Assembly (NCBI GenBank): GCA_964625615.1
Contig: CAZVDU010000070.1
Location: forward strand, 1-21,447
Direction: 5' to 3'
DNA from: M269 sp964625615
GTDB taxonomy: Bacteria > Pseudomonadota > Gammaproteobacteria > Enterobacterales > Alteromonadaceae
DNA: 21,447 bases
This document shows positions 1 through 6,796 of the stretch, one piece after another. Under the pieces are notes generated by a model that was not told the DNA's origin, did no database searches, and saw nothing but the letters and a program-made list of their open reading frames with translations. Within the stretch, counting starts at the first letter, position 1; each line of letters starts with the position of its first letter. A program made the translations under genes and the position numbers.

Positions 1-18
1 AGTGTCTTTGGCTTTAAT

Positions 19-32
19 TGTCACATATGACA
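19..32. promoter_or_regulatory. Dyad TGTCA-N4-TGACA upstream of the GlxA-family regulator
   Basis: A 14-bp dyad, TGTCA-CATA-TGACA, lies 54 bp before the regulator start. Further TGTC or GACA tetramers occur nearby, at 3-6 and 50-53. This could be an operator for autoregulation or for a divergent gene left of the window. AraC-type proteins usually bind direct repeats, so a different regulator is equally possible. The function is inferred only from position and symmetry. Confidence 0.3.
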
Positions 33-85
33 CAATCATGGTCATTTAAGACAAATTGTATTACCAATAATTTCGATGAATAACC

Positions 86-1060
86 ATGTATAAAGTAACT
101 ATATTAGGGTTTGATTTAGCCCTCTCTAGCGCCATTACTGGGGCGCTGGATATGTTCTCAATGACTGGGGTAACGTGGCAGAGGATACGCGGTGAATCAC
201 CGACACCATTGTTTGATGTACAACTTGCATCAATCGATGGTAATCCGATTCGTTGTATTAACCGCATTATCCTCCACCCACATTTATCCTTAGACCAAGT
301 GCAAGAAACCGATCTCATTTTAATACCCACAATCGGTGGTTCAATCGAGCCAGTCATAGAACAGAGCAGTGCTCTCATTAAATGGTTAAGAGATAAGCAT
401 TTAAAAGGCACAGAGATTGCCAGCAATTGTACAGGCGCCTTTCTGCTAGCAGAAGCCGGTATCTTAGATCATAAGCAAGCAACGACACATTGGGGTTTTG
501 CGGATCTATTTCGTGAGAAATACCCTTTAGTTGACCTTCACCCAGAGCAAATGATTATTCAGCAAGACACTATTTTTTGTGCTGGAGGTGGCATGGCTTG
601 GTTTGATTTAGCTCTGTTACTTATTGAACGCTATGGTGGTCGAGAGCTTGCGGCTGAGACATCAAAATCCCATGTTATGGATATGAGGCACGGCAACCAA
701 GCTGCTTATGCAAATGTGAACAGTAAAAAATACCACCAAGATAAAGATATATTAAAAATCCAAGAGTGGATGGAGTTGAATTTTCAACAATCTATTGTTA
801 TGACAGAACTCGCTGAAGCATTTAATTTGGTGCCAAGGACCTTCGTTCGGCGGTTCAAACAAGCAACCCAGAAAACACCTTTGGCTTACCTGCAAAGCCT
901 ACGAATAGAATCCGCAAAGTCCTTACTAGAAACTCAAAACGTGCCATTAGAAAAGGTCGTGCAGCAGATAGGTTATGAAGATCTCAGTTCTTTTACACGA
1001 CTATTTAAAAAATCGACTGGCTTGTCTCCAAGCCAATACCGTAAGAAATTTAGACGTTAA
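86..1060 (+). CDS. GlxA family transcriptional regulator (DJ-1/PfpI domain + AraC HTH)
   Basis: This is a cytoplasmic DNA-binding regulator of 324 residues, the usual family length. Residues 1-190 form a DJ-1/PfpI (class I glutamine amidotransferase-like) sensor domain. The nucleophile-elbow segment ASNCTGAFLLAEAG places Cys115 in the usual cysteine position. Residues 225-322 form an AraC/XylS domain with two helix-turn-helices (around MTELAEAFNLVPRTFVRRF and LEKVVQQIGYEDLSSFTRLF) and the family's closing GLSPSQYRKKF. Relatives include P. aeruginosa ArgR, CdhR and GbdR, which respond to amino acids or quaternary amines; the ligand here cannot be read from sequence. The ATG at 86 has no clear Shine-Dalgarno, but the ATG at 77 runs straight into a stop, so 86 is the only sensible start. 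The gene converges on the PEP-CTERM-like gene with 13 bp between stops. Its targets may lie left of the window. Confidence 0.93.
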   Translation: MYKVTILGFDLALSSAITGALDMFSMTGVTWQRIRGESPTPLFDVQLASIDGNPIRCINRIILHPHLSLDQVQETDLILIPTIGGSIEPVIEQSSALIKWLRDKHLKGTEIASNCTGAFLLAEAGILDHKQATTHWGFADLFREKYPLVDLHPEQMIIQQDTIFCAGGGMAWFDLALLLIERYGGRELAAETSKSHVMDMRHGNQAAYANVNSKKYHQDKDILKIQEWMELNFQQSIVMTELAEAFNLVPRTFVRRFKQATQKTPLAYLQSLRIESAKSLLETQNVPLEKVVQQIGYEDLSSFTRLFKKSTGLSPSQYRKKFRR

Positions 1061-1073
1061 AGTAGGGGTGATT

Positions 1074-1784
1074 TTAACACAGTGAACTTAATGGTTTACG
1101 TCGATAAAGAGCGATACCGACCATTCCTATAAGCGCTATAAAGATGCTTGATGGTTCAGAAACATCTTGTGGGGCCGGAGTATTAGCTGCCAACAGGTTA
1201 AAAGTAGGTGGCGCAACTCGTGTTGGTGCACCAAAAAATCTCGCAAATACGGCGCCCGAAGCAACACTCAAATCATTACTGCTTGAAACTACTGTTGTTT
1301 CGATTCTGTCAGGTTGAGAAGAAGCAAGACTTTGATTAACCGCGGAACCAACAAAGACTGCGCTTCCACTTGCAGAAACCGTATGAGGTACAAAGGCGAA
1401 ACAAACACTCGCAGTTTCACAACCTAAGGTTAAACTGGGGATGTCGTCAAATAAGAATCCACCAACATCTATAAAGACATCCGATATCAGCGCAGTTGTA
1501 AATGCATCAACAGTTTGAGCGGTTGCAACTAAGTCAAAATCACTGATCGTATTGAATGCTTGATCAATAAAGTCAACATCAAATATCCCAACACCAACAA
1601 CGTTAACATTGAACGCACCTATCAATTGATCATTATCGTACTCAAGTACTGTTTCCGTCACTGACGGTAAGTCACTACGCTCAATACGTTGACCATCAGT
1701 CGTTCGTATTAAACCAGCATTGGCAACAGTTGTGTTTACCAAAATGACAATGAGGAGTAGGAGTACAACCTTTATTATTTTCAT
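1074..1784 (-). CDS. Secreted protein with PEP-CTERM-like C-terminal anchor
   Basis: This is an exported protein of 236 residues from the ATG at 1784. That start is preferred over an in-frame GTG at 1793 because AGGTG lies 6 nt before the ATG and overlaps the GTG. The N-terminus is a signal peptide (Lys-containing start, VVLLLLIVILV core, cleavage near ANA-G). The mature part is acidic, rich in beta-branched residues and short of Lys, with one LGCETASVC cysteine pair, and resembles no enzyme I know. The C-terminus has the three-part sorting form: SEPSS, a hydrophobic stretch IFIALIGMVGIALY, then RRK. This matches PEP-CTERM domains processed by exosortase, although the usual V-P-E-P is V-S-E-P here. 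The likely role is a surface or exopolysaccharide-associated protein. No exosortase gene is in the window. The gene stands alone. Confidence 0.75.
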   Translation of the reverse strand: MKIIKVVLLLLIVILVNTTVANAGLIRTTDGQRIERSDLPSVTETVLEYDNDQLIGAFNVNVVGVGIFDVDFIDQAFNTISDFDLVATAQTVDAFTTALISDVFIDVGGFLFDDIPSLTLGCETASVCFAFVPHTVSASGSAVFVGSAVNQSLASSQPDRIETTVVSSSNDLSVASGAVFARFFGAPTRVAPPTFNLLAANTPAPQDVSEPSSIFIALIGMVGIALYRRKPLSSLC

Positions 1785-1973
1785 TATTAACACCTAAAAG
1801 AACAACCTTAAAACAACATGCCTTTTCACACATTGACTCTGTCTAATACCTATCCCGTCAAATAGAGGCTTAGGAATGGACAATTACTGAATAGTATTCA
1901 CACAACTGCTCAGCACTATATGCAGGGTATAGTCTATTTTATGGAAGCTATTGTTTTCTATAAGACTTTAGGT

Positions 1974-1994
1974 TGATATTGGCATCAAATATCA
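1974..1994. promoter_or_regulatory. 21-bp dyad TGATATT-N7-AATATCA (possible operator)
   Basis: Perfect 7-bp arms, TGATATT and AATATCA, flank a 7-nt spacer GGCATCA midway between two divergent genes. The length and AT-rich arms fit a dimeric regulator site. No regulator can be named, and chance occurrence in AT-rich DNA is possible. Confidence 0.3.
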
Positions 1995-2109
1995 CATTTT
2001 AGTAATAATTTAAAAACAGATTTAACACGTTTTGTGGCATGTAGTATGACGTGGCATTACCACTCAATGGGAAAATGCGGCAAGTACTAATAAACAGTAT
2101 AAATTTATC

Positions 2110-2125
2110 GCCACTGGAGAGTGGC
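2110..2125 (+). other. Small hairpin in the S9 peptidase leader
   Basis: GCCACT-GGAG-AGTGGC forms a perfect 6-bp stem with a 4-nt loop, 113 bp before the peptidase start. No T-tract follows, so it does not look like a terminator. It may be a leader RNA hairpin if transcription starts upstream of it. Confidence 0.3.
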
Positions 2126-2238
2126 TATCAACAATACGATACAAGGGTACCCGGAATCAATTTTCATTCTGTTTCGTAAACCCGATTAGATTACATTAGG
2201 ATGGTCCAATTAACACACAATCACAAAAGGAGCTAAAG

Positions 2239-5046
2239 GTGCTAAAAGCGCAGAAAATACTCAATGTCTTTTTGGTTTTAGTACTCTGTTGGTCATTACA
2301 ATCTATTGCCACAGCTCAAGAGAAAAGACCGTTGACCGTAACAGACATTATGAAGTTTCGGGAAATAAAGGACACTAAATTGTCAGATAATGGTCAATGG
2401 ATTGCCTACACAGAATCACCAGACAGGGGGAATCCATCAGGACATATCAAATCTACTGACGGAGTCAACACTATTGATATTCCCTTAGGGAAGAACCCAG
2501 TTATATCAAGAGACGGCCAATGGGTGTCTTTTAAAATATCCCCAACCCTATTAGCACTGGAAACAGCATCAAAGGAAGAGAAAAAGGAACTGAAAGATGG
2601 TGCAGTTATCATCAACACAACAACTGCCGAAAAAGTCTCTCTGGAAAACGTCAAGTCTGTTACTTTTAGTGGCGACAGTCGCTACGCCCTCGTTCACTTC
2701 TACAAAGAAAAGGCATTAGAAGAAGACAAGAAAAAAGAAGATAAAGCAGCAAAGAATGAAGAGAAGAAAGAACCTAAACGCTTTCTTAAAAAAGACATGC
2801 TAGGTACCAAAGCGACCTTAGTTGAACTGTTCACAGGTAAAAGCTTACATTTCGATAATGTCCAAACAGCGCAATTTGCTGAGCAAGGCAGCTATTTAGC
2901 TTATGTATCTGCCAACGAAAATGGTACAGACAACAAGATTACTGTAGTCAACACCAGCAATGTTCAATCAACAACGCTTGATGCTACAGTTTTAGCTTCA
3001 TACCCGCATATACAATGGAACAAAGCTGGGAATATCCTTGCATTTCTAAAAAGCTCTTACGAACAAAAACAAAACCAACGTGAACACCAATTGTTCACCT
3101 ATAAAACAGGTACTACAAAAGCACAGCTGATTAAGGCACAACAAAATGATTGGTTTATCAGCCATGACAATCAATTAACATGGAGCCAAGATGGTGAACG
3201 GCTCTTTTTTGGTCAAAGACCGACAAAAGATGTAGCTGAGAGCGATACAAAGATCAAAACCGAAGATGATCTCTACAATATAGATAAACTGGTATCTGGC
3301 AAAGGGCTACAAGTGTGGCACGGGGATGACTCTCGTATAAAGCCTCACGCTGCAAAAGAATATAAAGATGATCAAAGCCATACCTGGCTTAACGTGTTGC
3401 ACGTTAAAAACAATAACGTGGTTAGCTTAGCCGACCTATCTTTGTCATCAGCAAACCCAACAGATAATACAAAAGCGCTATTAGCGACCGATGATCAACC
3501 CTATCGCAAGCCCATGACCTGGGAAGGCTTTTTTGCTGACCTGTACCACATTAACTTAAAAACGGGCAACAAGACCTTAGTCCACGAAAAATTGTCTAAT
3601 ACAACAAGCGCCATGGTTTCACCAAGTGGCCGTTATGTTACTTATTATCATGATTCAGCAGTTTGGATGTTTGATCTTAAAAAGAAACTCTCGACCAACC
3701 TAACGAAGGACTTACCCGTTCCTTTCGCCAATGAACTGCATGATTACCCCAGCGCACCGCCAGGATACGGTATTGCAGGCTGGCTAGAAGGTGACAATGG
3801 TGTATTAGTTTACGATAGATACGATATCTGGCTATTCACTAAAACGGGCAAAGCGAAAAACTTAACCCAAGGTGATGGCAGAAGGCGAGAAGTTATCTAC
3901 CGCGTTATCAAAACTGATGAAGACCAAACATTTTTTGATAGCAAACAAGACCTTCTTTTAAGTGCTTACTACGATAAGAAGAAAAACTTTGGTTTTTACC
4001 AATTAGCTCTGAGCAGTGGAAACCTATCTAAAAAGCTCGAAGCTAACAAAAAGTACCAATTCGTCAAAAAAGCTAAAGATAGCGATACACTCTTCTTTAC
4101 CCAAGAAGACATGCATGAATTCCCGGATATCTGGGTGACAAATAGTCAGTTCGATACCCCCAAGAAGTTAACCAATACCAACCCACAGATAAATGAATTC
4201 TTATGGGGTTCATCTGAGCTTGTTGAATGGCGTTCAACCGCAGGTAAGGATTTACAAGGTGTGTTAATAAAGCCTGCCAATTATCAGGAAGGTAAGCGTT
4301 ACCCAGTTCTCGTGTATTACTATCGTTACTTCAGTCAGCGTCTACACGAATTCAATGCAATGAAGGTTAACCACAGACCTAACTTCCCGTTCTATCACAG
4401 TAATGGTTACGCTGTATTTTTACCTGACATCAAATTTGACATAGGATTGCCCGGTCCGTCTGCCACGCAAGCACTGGTGCCGGGTGTACAAAAGCTGATC
4501 GATATGGGCGTTGCTGATCCCGATGCAATAGGCTTGCACGGCCACAGCTGGTCCGGCTATCAAAGCGCATTTGCTATCACCCAAACAGATGTCTTTAAAG
4601 CGGCTGTTGCAGGCGCACCAGTGGCTAATATGACTAGCGCTTACAGCGGTATTCGTCTTGGTTCAGGCTTGTCTCGTGCTTTTCAATATGAAAATGGGCA
4701 GAGCCGTATCGGTGGCGATTTAATTGATGATTTAAACCTTTACATCGAAAATTCACCTGTATTCTTCGCTGATCGCATTAACACACCACTTTTAATACAG
4801 TTTGGCGATGTTGATGACGCAGTTCCATGGCAGCAAGGCATTGAGATGTACACCATTATGCGACGCTTAAACAAACCCGTTATTATGTTGCAGTATGAAG
4901 GCGAGCCTCATCACCTTAAGAAGTACCCCAATAAAGTGGATTACACCCTTAAGATGAAACAGTTTTTCGATCATCATTTAAAAGGCGCTGCCGCACCACA
5001 GTGGATGACCGAGGGCGTTCCGTATAGTGAAAAAGAGACTGATTAG
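2239..5046 (+). CDS. Secreted S9 family (prolyl oligopeptidase-type) serine peptidase
   Basis: This exported serine peptidase has 935 residues and is of the dipeptidyl/acylaminoacyl-peptidase type. It probably releases short peptides in the periplasm or outside the cell. Translation starts at GTG 2239, with AGGAG (2228-2232) 6 nt upstream. A signal peptide follows (ILNVFLVLVLCW core, cleavage near ATA-Q). Residues ~40-650 form the expected beta-propeller of WD-like repeats, and ~670-925 the alpha/beta hydrolase. The catalytic triad is visible: Ser770 in GHSWSGY, Asp859 in GDVDDAVPW and His891 in GEPHH. A strongly charged Lys/Glu insert at about residues 155-186 interrupts the propeller, and the total length is above the 650-800 typical of S9 enzymes. 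It appears monocistronic; the next gene starts 68 bp on and belongs to metal efflux. Substrate preference cannot be read from sequence. Confidence 0.92.
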   Translation: MLKAQKILNVFLVLVLCWSLQSIATAQEKRPLTVTDIMKFREIKDTKLSDNGQWIAYTESPDRGNPSGHIKSTDGVNTIDIPLGKNPVISRDGQWVSFKISPTLLALETASKEEKKELKDGAVIINTTTAEKVSLENVKSVTFSGDSRYALVHFYKEKALEEDKKKEDKAAKNEEKKEPKRFLKKDMLGTKATLVELFTGKSLHFDNVQTAQFAEQGSYLAYVSANENGTDNKITVVNTSNVQSTTLDATVLASYPHIQWNKAGNILAFLKSSYEQKQNQREHQLFTYKTGTTKAQLIKAQQNDWFISHDNQLTWSQDGERLFFGQRPTKDVAESDTKIKTEDDLYNIDKLVSGKGLQVWHGDDSRIKPHAAKEYKDDQSHTWLNVLHVKNNNVVSLADLSLSSANPTDNTKALLATDDQPYRKPMTWEGFFADLYHINLKTGNKTLVHEKLSNTTSAMVSPSGRYVTYYHDSAVWMFDLKKKLSTNLTKDLPVPFANELHDYPSAPPGYGIAGWLEGDNGVLVYDRYDIWLFTKTGKAKNLTQGDGRRREVIYRVIKTDEDQTFFDSKQDLLLSAYYDKKKNFGFYQLALSSGNLSKKLEANKKYQFVKKAKDSDTLFFTQEDMHEFPDIWVTNSQFDTPKKLTNTNPQINEFLWGSSELVEWRSTAGKDLQGVLIKPANYQEGKRYPVLVYYYRYFSQRLHEFNAMKVNHRPNFPFYHSNGYAVFLPDIKFDIGLPGPSATQALVPGVQKLIDMGVADPDAIGLHGHSWSGYQSAFAITQTDVFKAAVAGAPVANMTSAYSGIRLGSGLSRAFQYENGQSRIGGDLIDDLNLYIENSPVFFADRINTPLLIQFGDVDDAVPWQQGIEMYTIMRRLNKPVIMLQYEGEPHHLKKYPNKVDYTLKMKQFFDHHLKGAAAPQWMTEGVPYSEKETD

Positions 5047-5059
5047 GAACTCAAGATGC

Positions 5060-5081
5060 TAGCCTGGCAAAGTTCAGGCTA
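5060..5081. promoter_or_regulatory. 22-bp dyad between the peptidase and the metal-efflux operon
   Basis: Seven-base arms TAGCCTG and CAGGCTA flank the 8-nt centre GCAAAGTT, just after the peptidase stop and 33 bp before the first gene of the cus-like operon. The arm-spacer-arm size resembles MerR/CueR-class operators, but no good -35/-10 pair with 19-20 bp spacing surrounds it. Alternatively it is a hairpin ending the peptidase transcript, although no T-tract follows. Confidence 0.35.
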
Positions 5082-5114
5082 TCGATAACGTTAATTTAGC
5101 TGTAGAATGAGCCT

Positions 5115-5546
5115 ATGAGATCATTTTTACTTTATTTTGTCTTAATAGCATTATGCTTACCGCCTTTTGGTGGGGGAGCGTCGAGCCTAGAGATCAAAAT
5201 GGATGAATCAATGGTTACAGTTACCAAATCTACTGGCACTGTGGCTGGGCAACACCCTCATCACCTTAGTAATACAGAAGATCATCAGAGCTATTCACAC
5301 TCCTCTATCAGAAATAATCAGGTTGATGATACACATGAGTGTTGTGATGATGATAATACAACCTCATCAATACTTTGCTGTGAAGAAGGTTGCAACAACT
5401 GTTCGAGTGATTGTAGCAGTGGCGGTTTCGCATTGTTAACAGCGGATAATGCATTAACAGTCATGCCATCTGCTACGTTGTTGTCGAGCACCACTGTCTT
5501 ACCTGTTTCTCCTTACCAAACAAAGATAATTCCTCCTATTTCATAA
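5115..5546 (+). CDS. Small exported His/Cys-rich protein leading the copper-efflux operon
   Basis: I do not recognise a named family for this 143-residue protein. Residues 1-23 look like a signal peptide (FLLYFVLIALCLPP). A His-rich stretch follows (GQHPHHL, EDHQSYSHSS), then an acidic Cys-rich block with Cys76, Cys77, Cys88, Cys89, Cys93, Cys96 and Cys100 in HECCDDD and CCEEGCNNCSSDC, then a hydrophobic-to-neutral tail ending IIPPIS. His and thiolate ligands in an exported protein next to cusBA suggest periplasmic binding, buffering or sensing of Cu(I)/Ag(I), perhaps in place of CusF; this is inference. The start at 5115 has only a weak ribosome site, and a three-codon frame (ATG at 5107) overlaps it. 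The adaptor gene begins 44 bp downstream on the same strand, so the three genes are probably one operon. Confidence 0.7.
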   Translation: MRSFLLYFVLIALCLPPFGGGASSLEIKMDESMVTVTKSTGTVAGQHPHHLSNTEDHQSYSHSSIRNNQVDDTHECCDDDNTTSSILCCEEGCNNCSSDCSSGGFALLTADNALTVMPSATLLSSTTVLPVSPYQTKIIPPIS

Positions 5547-5590
5547 TCCGAATTCTGCTTTTTGGTTTTCGTTTTATTCTGGAGGTACTT

Positions 5591-6787
5591 ATGCGTATTG
5601 CTTGTCGCTTATTTTTATTATTGTCATGGTTGCCACTTTCTGCTTTGGCACAACCTAAAACTGATTTTTCCAAACATATACCCGATTTTGAGCAAAATGT
5701 TAGGTACGTTTGCCCAATGCACAGCCATATAACCAAAGATCATGAAGGTACTTGCCCAATTTGTGGCATGCAATTAGTCGCTCGTGAGTTAAACACCAGA
5801 GCGAATATTGAAGTTCAAGTCTCTGGTGCCATGCAGCAGGCTATGGCTATAACCACCGAAGTGGTTGAGCGAGGTCGACTTTGGCGCTTTATCAATACCT
5901 ATGGTTCGGTGCAGTTTGATGAAACAGGCTTAATGCATCTACATCCTAGAGCTTCTGGATGGATTGAAAAGCTAACGGTCAACTCTCTTGGTCAACGCAT
6001 AAAAAAAGATGAGTTACTCTACGAGATATATGCACCAGCACTACTGGTCGCACAAGAAGACTTCTTATCATTGTTATCCTCACAAAATATTAGCCTTGCT
6101 CTTATGGAAAGGGGCCGTCAACGATTGCGTTTATTAGGATTTAACGACCAATTAATTAGCCAATTAGAAAAAACCCGCCAAGTCTTGTATAGAGTTCCTT
6201 ATTATGCTCAACAGGATGGGATCATCTCAGCATTGGAAGTAAGAGAAGGTATGTATGCAGAGGCAAGTAACCGTATATTAACCTTAGCGGACTTATCCAG
6301 AGTGTGGGTTATCGCCGATGTATTCGAACATCAAATTGATTGGGTGAGCGTAGGCAACAGTGTTGAGTTAGATCTACCCGCGTTAGATCTTTATAAACTC
6401 AGAGGTTCGGTTGAATTTATCTATCCAACATTAAATCCTGTAACGCGAACCCTCCAGGTCCGACTTGCATTAGACAATCCACAAGAACGCCTAAAGCCAG
6501 ATATGTTAGCCACAGTTCGTATTTTTGCTGGTCCGGTCGACACGCTCAATATTTCGATAGACGCGCTCATACAAACGGAAAAACACAACCGCGTTTTCGT
6601 GCAATCCAGTGATGGTTCATTTCAGCGCCGTGATGTCGATGTTGGCATAGTGACTAACGACAGAGCAGAGATCCTCAATGGTCTTGTAGAAGGAGATAAA
6701 GTCGTTACATCAGGGCAATTCCTTCTGGATGCGGAAGCAAGCTTATCCAATATCGCCACGACTAACATTGTTGATCACCAACATTAG
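5591..6787 (+). CDS. cusB: CusB-like RND periplasmic adaptor with N-terminal heavy-metal-binding domain
   Basis: This is the membrane-fusion subunit of a monovalent-metal efflux pump, 398 residues in the periplasm, joining the inner-membrane permease to an outer-membrane channel. A signal peptide ends near ALA-Q. Residues 39-62 are a heavy-metal-binding domain with CPMH (Cys41) and CPICGM (Cys55, Cys58). It is followed by the barrel-sandwich/lipoyl halves (HPRASGWIEKL and YYAQQDGIISALEVREGMY) and a beta-barrel region (DLSRVWVIADVFEHQI). The separate metal-binding domain probably receives metal before hand-off to CusA; E. coli CusB does this with N-terminal methionines. A strong GGAGGT (5581-5586) precedes the ATG at 5591. 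The cusA-like gene follows after 9 bp. CzcB-type (zinc/cobalt) function is the alternative, but the partner permease points to Cu/Ag. Confidence 0.9.
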   Translation: MRIACRLFLLLSWLPLSALAQPKTDFSKHIPDFEQNVRYVCPMHSHITKDHEGTCPICGMQLVARELNTRANIEVQVSGAMQQAMAITTEVVERGRLWRFINTYGSVQFDETGLMHLHPRASGWIEKLTVNSLGQRIKKDELLYEIYAPALLVAQEDFLSLLSSQNISLALMERGRQRLRLLGFNDQLISQLEKTRQVLYRVPYYAQQDGIISALEVREGMYAEASNRILTLADLSRVWVIADVFEHQIDWVSVGNSVELDLPALDLYKLRGSVEFIYPTLNPVTRTLQVRLALDNPQERLKPDMLATVRIFAGPVDTLNISIDALIQTEKHNRVFVQSSDGSFQRRDVDVGIVTNDRAEILNGLVEGDKVVTSGQFLLDAEASLSNIATTNIVDHQH

Positions 6788-6796
6788 GGGCTGAAT

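Larger units (their letters stand above)
1785..2238. other. Gene-free divergent region between the PEP-CTERM-like gene and the S9 peptidase
   Basis: About 450 bp hold no open frame with a credible ribosome site on either strand. Visible structure consists of a 21-bp dyad at 1974-1994, a small hairpin at 2110-2125 and a GGGTACCC palindrome near 2145. The region must carry promoters for both divergent genes, but I could not assign a good -35/-10 pair. A TATAAA at about 2099-2104 lacks a convincing -35. Confidence 0.6.

Noticed and set aside
1056..1078. GTTAAA...TTTAAC inverted repeat between convergent stops as a bidirectional terminator
   Set aside because: The stem is six AT-rich pairs with an 11-nt loop and would not be stable. 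It also overlaps both coding ends.
1785..1793. GTG at 1793 as the start of the PEP-CTERM-like gene
   Set aside because: The GTG lies within the AGGTG that serves as ribosome site for the ATG at 1784, so only the ATG is well placed.
5203..5439. Alternative +1-shifted frame inside the His/Cys-rich gene
   Set aside because: It overlaps the better frame with signal peptide and metal-ligand clusters, and has no signal or ribosome site of its own.
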